From: Gottfriedia sp049568075
GTDB taxonomy: Bacteria > Bacillota > Bacilli > Bacillales > Bacillaceae_G
Reading direction: 5' to 3' (one strand)
Assembly: GCA_049568075.1 (NCBI GenBank)
Contig: CP144911.1
Length of the DNA: 64,000 bases
In this document: piece after piece, positions 33,930-42,072 of the stretch
Numbering within the stretch: position 1 is the first letter of the stretch
Layout: every line of letters begins with the position of its first letter
Translations under genes and position numbers: made by a program
The notes under the pieces: generated by a model
The model's input: the letters and a program-made list of their open reading frames with translations, nothing else
Told to the model about the DNA's origin: nothing
Database searches by the model: none

Positions 33930-34814
33930 TTATCTTAAGTTTCTAATAGCAGAATACATTGTTGTGATTGCAAATAAATAGTGTCTATCTACCGTTAATA
34001 AATCCGTAGATTGAACTGCAACAAGATAGCAATAACTATCTTTCATAAATTGTAGCACGTATATCCCTTGGTCTTCAATGCTATGCTGATTTTTTGATTT
34101 AATATCTGATAAAAATGATTGCTTAATATCATCTCCAACACCAAATCTTAATTTATACATATTAAAAAAATCGGTATAGGCAATATCTGTTTCCGGGTAT
34201 ATCTTGACAACAACTTTGGCCTCGTAAAAATATAAATAGTTTTTTAGCAAATTATTTAATTCATCCTCAGGATCTAATTGCTTGTCTAAATACGATTCTA
34301 GTGATTCTATGAACTCAATATAATGATTAGTCCTTTGAAGAAGTTTAGCAACTAATCGATCGTTTTTTTCAATTTGAGTTTTAAAACTAACACTTTTTTC
34401 AATGGTGTTCCCAGCCCAGATAAATTTATCAGGTGTTAAGAGAAAAAAGATATCTACAAATAAAGGAATCCAAATTAATGAGATTAAAATGGGGATTGTA
34501 ACCAAATCCTTAATATCAGAAAATTGAACAGTATTAAAAATTTTGTATGTAACAAGCCCACCTACAAATAAAAAAGTATAAAGCGCATACCAAATTTTAC
34601 GATAAAAAACTAAGTTTGCGTCATACTGAAAAATATGATCTTCGCTATTTTGACTTTTATAATATTTAATTAATACATAAATAAGGAAAATTAAAATCGC
34701 CAAAACACAAAAACAAAGAACAGCATCCATGAAATCAAAATGAAGTCCTTTCTCTGATGAAGCTTTGGGTTTTTGAATTATTTTACTTACATTAGTTTCA
34801 TTAAATAGCAACAT
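33930..34814 (-). CDS. spoIISA: SpoIISA-family membrane toxin
   Basis: A 294-residue protein with three membrane segments (about 29-48, 75-93, 103-125) followed by a cytosolic GAF-like domain, the layout of SpoIISA. Local likeness to the B. subtilis toxin as remembered: FYRKIWYALYTFLFVGGLV against IRKTWYLLFVLGAMV, a central SLIWIPLFVDIFFLL segment against a similar span, and the ending YLFAITTMYSAIRNL against LLFTSLTSIYDLVL. It is about 45 residues longer, mainly at the N-terminus. SpoIISA damages the membrane unless bound by antitoxin. The ATG follows TTTTAGGAGGGATTTT. The antitoxin gene is next, and an IS element lies upstream. Confidence 0.8.
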   Translation of the reverse strand: MLLFNETNVSKIIQKPKASSEKGLHFDFMDAVLCFCVLAILIFLIYVLIKYYKSQNSEDHIFQYDANLVFYRKIWYALYTFLFVGGLVTYKIFNTVQFSDIKDLVTIPILISLIWIPLFVDIFFLLTPDKFIWAGNTIEKSVSFKTQIEKNDRLVAKLLQRTNHYIEFIESLESYLDKQLDPEDELNNLLKNYLYFYEAKVVVKIYPETDIAYTDFFNMYKLRFGVGDDIKQSFLSDIKSKNQHSIEDQGIYVLQFMKDSYCYLVAVQSTDLLTVDRHYLFAITTMYSAIRNLR

Positions 34815-35033
34815 AAAATCCCTCCTAAAAACAATAAAGCAATGTGGAAGTATAATGAGTTTCATTACTCACGTAAGTATACAAAATAGTGGTTAAATTT
34901 GGTAGAAAATTTTGAATTTGTTATAAAATTATCACAAATTATGTAACTTTATGAAAATAATCTTTAGGTTAAAAAATACAATCTACTAAAAAAGAAATTT
35001 TTAAAAAAGAAAAGACACCCTAAGTGTAATAAT

Positions 35034-35086
35034 CCCCTTATAGTAGACAGTTAAAAGAAAGGTACTGTACTGTCTACTATAGGGGG
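35034..35086 (+). promoter_or_regulatory. Hairpin hiding the transposase ribosome site
   Basis: CCCCTTATAGTAGACAGT (35034-35051) pairs with ACTGTCTACTATAGGGGG (35069-35086) with one G-U pair and a 17-nt loop. The right arm includes the GGGGG of the OrfA ribosome site. Read-through transcripts would fold it and block translation, a known way for IS elements to limit activity. Confidence 0.7.
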
Positions 35087-35094
35087 AATTTTTT

Positions 35095-35421
35095 ATGGGG
35101 AAAATTAGAAAAACTTATACAAAAGAATTTAAACTTAAAGCGATTAACCTGTATTTTGATGAGGGTATGGGATTAAAAACTATAGGTAAACAGCTGGGAA
35201 TTGCTCATTCAGTAGTAGAAAGATGGGTTAAACATTATAAAAATGAAGGTATCGCAGGGCTTGAAGAAAAACGTGGAAAGGCAAAAGGACCAAATATAGG
35301 AAGACCACGGTTAGAGCCATTAAGTGATGCAGAAAAGATTCAAAGATTAGAAGCTGAGAATGCATATTTAAAAAAGCTCTTAGCTTTGAAAAAGGAGATG
35401 GTACTAAAAAGAAAGCGCTAG
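35095..35421 (+). CDS. IS3-family transposase OrfA
   Basis: A 108-residue helix-turn-helix protein (KTYTKEFKLKAINLYFDEG, LKTIGKQLGIAHSVVERWVKHYKNEG) with a C-terminal leucine-zipper-like stretch. It binds the element ends. RBS GGGGGAA, ATG 6 nt on. A slippery A_AAA_AAG at 35370-35376 within its 3' part allows a -1 shift into OrfB. Confidence 0.9.
   Translation: MGKIRKTYTKEFKLKAINLYFDEGMGLKTIGKQLGIAHSVVERWVKHYKNEGIAGLEEKRGKAKGPNIGRPRLEPLSDAEKIQRLEAENAYLKKLLALKKEMVLKRKR
35370..35376 (+). promoter_or_regulatory. Programmed -1 frameshift site
   Basis: The heptamer A_AAA_AAG is in register with OrfA (codons AAA AAG). The -1 frame stays open from 35358 to the OrfB stop and has no start codon before 35640, so OrfB needs the shift. 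Confidence 0.8.
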
Positions 35422-36284
35422 AGTTTAGTGTTATTTTTGAGCTGAAAACAAAGTTTCCTGTTATTTTACTATGTAAGATTGCAGGAGTTTCTAAAAGTGG
35501 ATTTTATAAATGGGCTAAGAAACAAGAAAACCCTTCAATTAAACAAATTGAAGATCAATTTATTGTTTCTAAAATTAAAGAATGTCATGAAGATCCAGAT
35601 GTAAATGAAAGTTTCGGGTATGTAAGGGTAAAAACATGGTTGAAGAAAGTATATGGAATAGTAGTAAACCATAAACGAGTATATCGCCTTATGAAAGAAA
35701 ATGGGATTAAGGCTAAAATTCGTGTTAAGAAATGGAAGTATTTTGGTCGTAAAGAACCTTATGTCATTTCTGATAACTATTTAAACCGAGATTTCTCTTC
35801 AGATAACCCAAATAGAAAATGGGTAACCGATATAACTTATCTAATATTTAACGGAAAAAGACTATACCTTTCAGTTATCCAAGATCTTTATAATAACGAA
35901 ATTATTTCTTACCAATTAAGTGAAAGAAATGATTTAAAACTCGTTTTAGATACCATAAAAAAAGGGATAAAAAAAAGAGATGTAAGTGGTCTCCTAATAC
36001 ATAGTGATCAAGGATTCCAGTACACCTCAAAAAGATATAACCTAACACTTAAAAGATACAATATAAAGATAAGTATGTCCAGAAAAGGAAATTGTTTAGA
36101 TAATGCATGTATTGAAAGTTTCTTTAGTCATTTTAAATCAGAATGTTTTTATCGATATCAATTTATCGAACAAAAACAAGTTGAGCACGCAGTGAAACGT
36201 TATATTTGGTACTACAATAATAAGAGATTTCAAAAGAAATTAAATAACCTTAGCCCTATAGAATACAGGGCTAAGGCTGCTTAA
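35373..36284 (+). CDS. IS3-family transposase OrfB (DDE integrase), made by -1 frameshift
   Basis: The rve-type catalytic part of the transposase. The DDE residues are seen in KWVTDITYL, LIHSDQGFQYTS and ACIESFFSHFK; an HTH_21 region (GYVRVKTWLKKVYGIVVNHKRVYRLM) precedes them. It is intact to its stop, ending in NNLSPIEYRAKAA. It has no start codon of its own in the first 270 bases, so the fused OrfAB protein of about 395 residues is the active form. The element looks recent and functional. Confidence 0.9.
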   Translation, partial: KALSFEKGDGTKKKALEFSVIFELKTKFPVILLCKIAGVSKSGFYKWAKKQENPSIKQIEDQFIVSKIKECHEDPDVNESFGYVRVKTWLKKVYGIVVNHKRVYRLMKENGIKAKIRVKKWKYFGRKEPYVISDNYLNRDFSSDNPNRKWVTDITYLIFNGKRLYLSVIQDLYNNEIISYQLSERNDLKLVLDTIKKGIKKRDVSGLLIHSDQGFQYTSKRYNLTLKRYNIKISMSRKGNCLDNACIESFFSHFKSECFYRYQFIEQKQVEHAVKRYIWYYNNKRFQKKLNNLSPIEYRAKAA

Positions 36285-36340
36285 AGTACTTTTTAATTAC
36301 TGTCTACTTGACAGGGGTAAGTCCAAAGTTGGGTGTCTTT

Positions 36341-36892
36341 CTACTTTTTCAACACATTAATTTTATAGCTCTGGGAAGCAGGAGTATTTCCAAAATGAGT
36401 AAAAGAATAAAACACAGTTAAAATGAGCAGCAGGCTAGAAATAATAATTACTGGAAAGAATGATGATAGTAGTTTTGGGAATCGCTGACTTAAAAACATA
36501 GTAGAACAAAATATAGATGAACAAGTTAATAATAATAAACAAATTAATAATAAAGCATGTGCTTCTGAAATTGAAATCATCACGACGATCATGCTCCCCA
36601 TCATACCGGCCATCATTCCAGTAAAGATCCCCTCAAGTAGTGCAAGGAAATGTAATCGAAAGCCGATACATAACCCAATGAGTGCAGGTAAGCCCATTGA
36701 AATGAGTAAGGAATTGAAAAATTGTTGGTGATTTGAAAGTGTAATGAGTACACCTATTGTTAAACCAGTAGTCATACTGATCATCATCATATACATCATT
36801 TGATGCATCTGGTCATTTTTTGTTGGTTTGAGGTGGATTGAAATGATTGTTATGAAGAGCATTATGCTAATACATACCCAACTGGTGAACAT
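36341..36892 (-). CDS. Methionine-rich membrane protein beside the copper operon
   Basis: A 183-residue protein with about five membrane spans. A cluster of methionines near the N-terminus (DQMHQMMYMMMISMTTG) and more in FTGMMAGMMGSM suggest contact with Cu(I), but no known family is recognised. The ATG has AGGGGGT 8 nt upstream; this site overlaps an ATACCCCC stretch like the CsoR box, and the gene is divergent from csoR. Its C-terminus ends exactly where the IS element begins (stop TAG adjoining the right end), so the original end may have been altered. Function unknown. Confidence 0.6.
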   Translation of the reverse strand: MFTSWVCISIMLFITIISIHLKPTKNDQMHQMMYMMMISMTTGLTIGVLITLSNHQQFFNSLLISMGLPALIGLCIGFRLHFLALLEGIFTGMMAGMMGSMIVVMISISEAHALLLICLLLLTCSSIFCSTMFLSQRFPKLLSSFFPVIIISSLLLILTVFYSFTHFGNTPASQSYKINVLKK

Positions 36893-36960
36893 ATATGATA
36901 CCCCCTAACTATTCGCTTTTTATCATCATATGGACAACTTAAAATAAATAGAATAAAAAA

Positions 36961-36989
36961 TTGACACCTATACCCCCTATGAGTATATA
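36961..36989 (+). promoter_or_regulatory. csoR-copA promoter with CsoR operator
   Basis: TTGACA (36961-36966) and TATATA (36984-36989) are spaced by 17 bp; ATACCCCCTATGAGTAT (36970-36986) in the spacer matches the CsoR box type. Copper binding to CsoR would release it. Confidence 0.78.
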
Positions 36990-37008
36990 ATAATGGTGAG
37001 GTGATAAG

Positions 37009-37308
37009 ATGGAAAATTGCCATGATGATCAAATGGTTCCAAGAAGTGAAGACGAAATTAATGATTTAATGAAGCGTCTTCGTAGAATAGAGGGGCAAGT
37101 AAGAGGAATTCAAAAAATGGTCGAAGAAGACCGATATTGTATAGATATTTTGACGCAAATTATGGCAGTTGAAGCTGCTATGAAAAAGGTAAGTTTCTCA
37201 TTGATTGAAAGACATGCGAATCATTGTATGGTTAAGGCCGTTAAAGAAAACAATGGTGAAGCATCAGTTACTGAATTAATGGAGGTTATTAAGCGTTACG
37301 TAAAATAA
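37009..37308 (+). CDS. csoR: Copper-sensing repressor CsoR
   Basis: A 99-residue CsoR-family repressor with the full Cu(I) triad Cys44 (DRYCIDI), His69 and Cys73 (RHANHCM), one residue off the B. subtilis numbering. This separates it from the CstR at 4.9 kb, which lacks the His. The ATG follows GGTGAGGTGATAAG. It is cotranscribed with copA (14 nt gap) and its promoter holds the operator. Confidence 0.94.
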   Translation: MENCHDDQMVPRSEDEINDLMKRLRRIEGQVRGIQKMVEEDRYCIDILTQIMAVEAAMKKVSFSLIERHANHCMVKAVKENNGEASVTELMEVIKRYVK

Positions 37309-37322
37309 GGGGGTTGATTAAT

Positions 37323-39716
37323 ATGAATGAAGCAAAGCAGTTAACCCTGGGGATTGAGGGGATGACTTGCGCAGCTTGTGCAACCCGAATCGAAAAAAGC
37401 TTAAATCGAATGGATGGCTTGAAAGCGAATGTGAATCTAGCTTTAGAAAAAGCTACTATTACCTATGATAAAGGACAATATCAAACTTCTGATTTAATAG
37501 AAAAAATCCATACGATTGGTTATGAGGTTGCAGTTGAAAAGATTACATTAAATATTGAAGGAATGACATGTGCTGCTTGTTCGGCTCGAATCGAAAAAGT
37601 AATAGGGAAAATGGACGGAATAGTTCAAATCAATGTCAATCTAGCTATGAATATAGCAACGATTTCTTATTTACCTGAAGTACGCTCGGTCCAATCGATA
37701 ATAGATAAAATTAGTCACATCGGTTATGCAGCAGCCATAAAAGAAGAAAATGCAGTTAAAGAAAAAGACACAACAAAAAACAAACAGATTCAATTGATTG
37801 TTTCTATCTTACTTTCACTTCCACTATTGTATTCGATGGTATCTCATCTTCCATTTAGTACAAATATTTGGATGCCACATTTATTAATGAATCCATGGTT
37901 TCAATTATTGTTTGCAACTCCAGTTCAGTTTATTATAGGTTGGCATTTTTATGTAGGAGCATTTAAAGCAATACGAAATTATAGTGCAAATATGGATGTG
38001 CTCGTCGTACTCGGAACATCGGCAGCTTATTTTTATAGCTTTGTTGAGTCGATTAAGACAACTAATAATAGTATGTATATGCCGCATCTATATTTTGAGA
38101 CAAGTGCGGTTTTAATTACATTAGTTTTGCTTGGAAAATATTTTGAGCATATTGCTAAAGGGAAAACGACTGAAGCAATTTCAAAACTAATGGAATTACA
38201 AGCTAAGGAAGCTATTGTTATAGAAAATGGAAATGAAGTTTATGTACCATTGGAAGCTGTAAAAGTTGGAGATCTACTTCTTGTTAAACCAGGTGAGAAA
38301 ATTCCAGTGGATGGTGTCATTGTATCAGGAGTATCTACAGTTGATGAATCAATGATTACAGGTGAATCTTTACCAGTTGATAAAAAGACTGATGATAAAG
38401 TTGTTGGAGCAACAGTCAATGGTAATGGTATTTTAACCATACGAGCTGAGAAGGTTGGTAAGGATACGGCATTAGCAAATATTGTGAAAATAGTTGAAGA
38501 AGCACAAGGTTCAAAAGCTCCAATTCAAAGATTAGCTGATCGAATTTCGAATCTATTTGTTCCAATTGTAATTGGGATAGCCATATTAACATTTATCATT
38601 TGGTTTTTTGTAGTCGATCCTCAAAATTTGCCTAAGTCAATTGAAGTAGCAATAGCTGTTTTAGTCATAGCATGTCCTTGTGCTTTAGGACTTGCTACAC
38701 CAACTTCGATTATGGTTGGAAGTGGAAAAGGTGCGGAAAATGGGATTTTATACAAAGGCGGAGAATTTTTAGAAACGACCCAAAAAATTAATACAATCAT
38801 TCTTGATAAAACAGGAACTGTTACAAAAGGAAAGCCTGAAGTAACAGATATCATTAATTTAAATCATCGAGAGGATTTATTGAAGCTCGTTGCAAGTGTA
38901 GAGAAAATGTCAGAGCATCCTTTAGCACAAGCAATTGTTCAATACGCACTTAAACAGGAATTGCAACTAACAGATCTTACAGAGTTTATTGCCATACCTG
39001 GACATGGAGTAGAAGCCTTGATTGAAAATAAAAAGGTATATATCGGTACTAGGAAGTTAATGAATGAAAAGAATATCGATTTTTCTCCAGTTGAAGATCA
39101 ACTAATCGTATTTGAATCTGCCGGGAAAACAGGGATGTTAATAGCAATTGACGACAACCTGGAAGGAATTATTGCTGTAGCTGATACAATTAAAGAATCT
39201 TCAAGACATGCGATAGATGCATTAAAGGATTTAAAAATAGAGGTTTTTATGGTAACCGGTGATAATAAACACACAGCAAAGGCGATTGCAGATCAAGTTG
39301 GGATCGAAAATGTATTTGCTGAAGTTCTACCAGAGAAAAAAGCAGATATAGTAGCTGAACTACAAAAACAAGGGAAAATTGTTGCGATGGTTGGAGATGG
39401 GATTAATGATGCTCCAGCTCTTGCAAAAGCTGATATTGGGATGGCAATTGGCACTGGTGCAGATGTCGCGATAGAAACAGCCGATGTTACGTTAGTAGGT
39501 GGCGACTTATCACATATTCCGAGAGCTATTAGTTTAAGTAAAAAAACAATGAATAATATTCGCCAAAATTTATTTTGGGCGTTATTTTATAACAGTTTAG
39601 GTATACCGATTGCAGCTTTAGGGTTATTGCAGCCTTGGATTGCAGGTGCTGCAATGGCATTTAGCTCTGTATCGGTTGTCTTAAACGCATTAAGATTAAA
39701 ACGTATAAAAATTTAG
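37323..39716 (+). CDS. copA: Copper-exporting P1B-type ATPase
   Basis: A 797-residue P-type ATPase. Two N-terminal heavy-metal domains carry GMTCAACATR and GMTCAACSAR; the ion channel motif is CPCALGLATP, phosphorylation loop DKTGTVTKG, SEHPLA (HP motif) and hinge VGDGINDAPAL. It pumps Cu(I) out of the cytosol. The start is the ATG 9 nt after AAGGGGG; an in-frame TTG within the ribosome site is rejected. copZ follows after 12 nt. Confidence 0.95.
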   Translation: MNEAKQLTLGIEGMTCAACATRIEKSLNRMDGLKANVNLALEKATITYDKGQYQTSDLIEKIHTIGYEVAVEKITLNIEGMTCAACSARIEKVIGKMDGIVQINVNLAMNIATISYLPEVRSVQSIIDKISHIGYAAAIKEENAVKEKDTTKNKQIQLIVSILLSLPLLYSMVSHLPFSTNIWMPHLLMNPWFQLLFATPVQFIIGWHFYVGAFKAIRNYSANMDVLVVLGTSAAYFYSFVESIKTTNNSMYMPHLYFETSAVLITLVLLGKYFEHIAKGKTTEAISKLMELQAKEAIVIENGNEVYVPLEAVKVGDLLLVKPGEKIPVDGVIVSGVSTVDESMITGESLPVDKKTDDKVVGATVNGNGILTIRAEKVGKDTALANIVKIVEEAQGSKAPIQRLADRISNLFVPIVIGIAILTFIIWFFVVDPQNLPKSIEVAIAVLVIACPCALGLATPTSIMVGSGKGAENGILYKGGEFLETTQKINTIILDKTGTVTKGKPEVTDIINLNHREDLLKLVASVEKMSEHPLAQAIVQYALKQELQLTDLTEFIAIPGHGVEALIENKKVYIGTRKLMNEKNIDFSPVEDQLIVFESAGKTGMLIAIDDNLEGIIAVADTIKESSRHAIDALKDLKIEVFMVTGDNKHTAKAIADQVGIENVFAEVLPEKKADIVAELQKQGKIVAMVGDGINDAPALAKADIGMAIGTGADVAIETADVTLVGGDLSHIPRAISLSKKTMNNIRQNLFWALFYNSLGIPIAALGLLQPWIAGAAMAFSSVSVVLNALRLKRIKI

Positions 39717-39728
39717 GAGGATTTAGTA

Positions 39729-39929
39729 ATGGAAACAATTCTAAAAGTAGAAGGTATGACATGTGGACACTGCAAAGCTGCAGTTATGAAAGCGGTAGAA
39801 GGAGTGTCTGGTACAAATAATATAATCGTAAGTTTAGAAAATAAAGAAGTAACATTCAATACTTCAAACGCTGAAACAATTGAGAAAGTAAAAGAGGCTA
39901 TTGAAGATCAAGGTTACGATATCGTTTAA
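39729..39929 (+). CDS. copZ: Copper chaperone CopZ
   Basis: A 66-residue ferredoxin-like metallochaperone with the metal site GMTCGHCKAAV. It hands Cu(I) to CopA and CsoR. AGGAGGATTTAGTA precedes the ATG; a terminator follows. Confidence 0.95.
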   Translation: METILKVEGMTCGHCKAAVMKAVEGVSGTNNIIVSLENKEVTFNTSNAETIEKVKEAIEDQGYDIV

Positions 39930-39944
39930 TCTTAGCAAAAAAAT

Positions 39945-39972
39945 AAAAGGCGAACTAATGGTTCGCTTTTTA
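39945..39972 (+). terminator. Rho-independent terminator of the cop operon
   Basis: AAAAGGCGAAC and GTTCGCTTTT surround TAATG and are followed by TATTT. Confidence 0.85.
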
Positions 39973-40006
39973 TTTGGAAAAAATGCGAGACTGGGGAGAG
40001 AATTAG

Positions 40007-40813
40007 ATGAAATACTTATTGTTGTTACTTAGTTTTGTTACAGTTATTGGTTTAAGTGGATGTGGAAATATGTCCCATACAGCTTCTAATCATGAAAGTA
40101 TGAATCATGAAACAAAAGAAGAAAAAGATTCAACAAAGGTACAATTTACGTTTAACAGTAATCCTGAAAGTGGTAAGAAAGTAAATCTAAACATTCAAGT
40201 TAATGATTTGATGGGGAAAACAGTAAATAAATTTGAGTTCGAGCACGAAAAATTAATGCATTTAATTGTTGTAAGTAAGGATTTATCATATTTTGACCAT
40301 TTGCACCCAGTATACAAAGGTAAAGGGTTATTTACAGTCACACCGGATTTTCCAAGTGGTGGTGAATATAAATTATTTGCAGATTTTATACCTGAGGGCT
40401 CTGATAAAAACGTAAAAACAAAACTAGTACAAGTGTCAGGTGAGCAAGCTAAACCAGTTTCACTAATACCAGATAGAGTATTAACAAAAGTAATTGATGG
40501 AAAGGAGGTTACTTTAAAATTTGATAAATTGACGACAAAGAATGAAGTTAAAATGGCATTTACGATTAAGGATGCTAAAACCAAAAAAGGTATTACTGAT
40601 TTACAGCCTTATTTGGGTGCTATTGGTCATGTTGTTGCGATTAGTGGTGATACGAGTACTTACTTACATGTCCATCCAATGAATGAAAAGTCAAGTGGAC
40701 CTGACGCAGAGTTTATGACTAGTTTTCCTAAAAAAGGATTATATAAAATATGGGGACAGTTTAAACAAAATGGAGATGTGTTTATAGTACCATTTGTTGT
40801 AGATGTGCCATAA
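40007..40813 (+). CDS. Copper-locus lipoprotein
   Basis: A 268-residue exported lipoprotein: signal peptide with lipobox LSGC (Cys19), then a His/Met-rich stretch (MSHTASNHESMNHE) that could bind copper, and two beta-sandwich-like repeats each with an H-x-HP motif (DHLHPVYKGKG and LHVHPMNEK) and a similar ending (FPSGGEYKLFADF, FPKKGLYKIWGQF). The repeat shows internal duplication. GGGGAGAGAATTAG precedes the ATG. It lies after the cop operon terminator with only 35 nt between, so it may be read through or have its own start. Extracellular copper handling is inferred. Confidence 0.75.
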   Translation: MKYLLLLLSFVTVIGLSGCGNMSHTASNHESMNHETKEEKDSTKVQFTFNSNPESGKKVNLNIQVNDLMGKTVNKFEFEHEKLMHLIVVSKDLSYFDHLHPVYKGKGLFTVTPDFPSGGEYKLFADFIPEGSDKNVKTKLVQVSGEQAKPVSLIPDRVLTKVIDGKEVTLKFDKLTTKNEVKMAFTIKDAKTKKGITDLQPYLGAIGHVVAISGDTSTYLHVHPMNEKSSGPDAEFMTSFPKKGLYKIWGQFKQNGDVFIVPFVVDVP

Positions 40814-40824
40814 ATTAAACAGAT

Positions 40825-40858
40825 AAAAAGCAGGAAACCCTTTTTTTCCTGCTTTTTT
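40825..40858 (+). terminator. Rho-independent terminator
   Basis: AAAAAGCAGGAAA pairs with TTTCCTGCTTTTT, 12 nt after the lipoprotein stop. Confidence 0.88.
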
Positions 40859-40896
40859 ATATTTTCTTAAAGTTATATATTTACATATTAATTGTT

Positions 40897-41064
40897 TTAT
40901 AAGATATTCGGCTTAATATCTGCTGGATGACTATTTGGTTTTTTTAAACCATCAGTCTTACTAGCATCATTAAGTGATAAGTATTTAGTTTCATGTGCCC
41001 ATGCAATTGAAACGAATGTTCCAACGACTAAAACTCTGTTAAAATATTGTTGTAAAAAAGTCAT
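40897..41064 (-). CDS. 55-residue protein at the end of the thiamine operon
   Basis: A small protein beginning MTFLQQYFNRVLVVGTFVSI, with one hydrophobic segment (about 10-23) and a hydrophilic Lys/Asp/Asn end (LKKPNSHPADIKPNIL). Its ATG is the codon directly after the thiF TGA, so translation is probably coupled, with TTTTAGG in the end of thiF as ribosome site. The TGA-ATG junction and an intact frame support it as real. No family is recognised. A single-span membrane protein of unknown role. Confidence 0.6.
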   Translation of the reverse strand: MTFLQQYFNRVLVVGTFVSIAWAHETKYLSLNDASKTDGLKKPNSHPADIKPNIL

Positions 41065-42072
41065 TCAACCTAAAACTTTGTGATAGAGTTCCTTAGCAAC
41101 AGATGGTTCCTTTGTACCGTGAATGATCGCTCGACCGTCTTTAAATAAAACAATGCGATGATCTTCATAAGTACATGACAATAAATAAGGATTTACAATC
41201 AAATCATTTACTAACCCTTGTAATCTTTCAGACAGGTTAGTTAGTGTTGGGGTTTTAGAAGATGATACTCTTAGTTGGACTGCATCTCTTCCACATAAAA
41301 CATATGACTTCATATGGTCATCATCTTTTAAAAATGGGTAACTTCTTATAGAGCCACATGTTGGACAATTTTTATTTTTTAATTTTTCGATGTTTATATC
41401 AGACTTTTCATGCTTCCAAACATCAATCGATTGTAAGATTGGTAAAAGTTCATAGTTAGTAAGATATTGCATGGCATAGGTTACTTGGTAGGCAGCAATC
41501 ATTTGCACAATTGGACTGATTACTCCTACTGTATCGCAAGTCATATTTAAAGTTGGTATATGATTTAATAAACAGTTAAGACAAGGAGTTTTTCCTGGAA
41601 TAATTGGAAATGAGAGGCCGTAGCTTCCAACACACGCACCAAAAATAAAAGGAATCCCATGCTTAATTGCTGCATCATTCACTACCATTCTAGTTTCAAA
41701 ATTATCTGTTGCATCTAGTATGATTGTTTGACCTTTAATCAGCTCTTCAATATTAAGACTAGTAATATCTGTTATTAAACTAGTAATGGACACTTCACTA
41801 TTAATTTGTTGAAGTCGATTTTTAGCTGCAATTACTTTAGGTAGTTTATTTCTAGCATCTTCTTCAGTATAAAGAGATTGCCTTTGTAAATTACTCCATT
41901 CAACGTAATCGCGGTCAACAATTGTTATATTTCCAATTCCTGCTCGTACAAGCATTTCTGCTATTGATGAGCCTAGTGCACCTACACCAATAATAATGGC
42001 ACTGGCTTTTTGTAAGTTTGATTGGTGATCTCTTCCTAAAAATAATTCTTGCTTTGCATAACGGTTTGTCAA
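41065..42072 (-). CDS. thiF: ThiF sulfur-carrier adenylyltransferase
   Basis: A 335-residue E1-like enzyme. The ATP motif is GVGALGSS followed by DRDYVEWSNLQRQSLY; zinc-binding CxxC pairs are CLNC and CPTC. It adenylates the C-terminal glycine of ThiS for sulfur transfer in thiazole synthesis. The start overlaps the thiG stop by 4 nt (ATGA-type). Length equals B. subtilis ThiF. MoeB is the alternative, but the neighbours decide. Confidence 0.92.
   Translation of the reverse strand: MTNRYAKQELFLGRDHQSNLQKASAIIIGVGALGSSIAEMLVRAGIGNITIVDRDYVEWSNLQRQSLYTEEDARNKLPKVIAAKNRLQQINSEVSITSLITDITSLNIEELIKGQTIILDATDNFETRMVVNDAAIKHGIPFIFGACVGSYGLSFPIIPGKTPCLNCLLNHIPTLNMTCDTVGVISPIVQMIAAYQVTYAMQYLTNYELLPILQSIDVWKHEKSDINIEKLKNKNCPTCGSIRSYPFLKDDDHMKSYVLCGRDAVQLRVSSSKTPTLTNLSERLQGLVNDLIVNPYLLSCTYEDHRIVLFKDGRAIIHGTKEPSVAKELYHKVLG

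Larger units (their letters stand above)
35014..36337 (+). mobile_element. IS3-family insertion sequence (IS150-like)
   Basis: The element has imperfect terminal inverted repeats of about 38 bp (left begins GACACCC, right ends GGGTGTC; both contain CCCCT and GTAGACAGT), two overlapping transposase frames and a frameshift site. No short target duplication was seen: the flanking triplets differ. The right end abuts the stop codon of the minus-strand membrane protein gene. It lies upstream of the SpoIIS toxin. Confidence 0.88.

Noticed and set aside
34814..35013. IS insertion inactivating the SpoIIS toxin
   Set aside because: The toxin start, ribosome site and about 200 bp upstream are intact before the element's left end.
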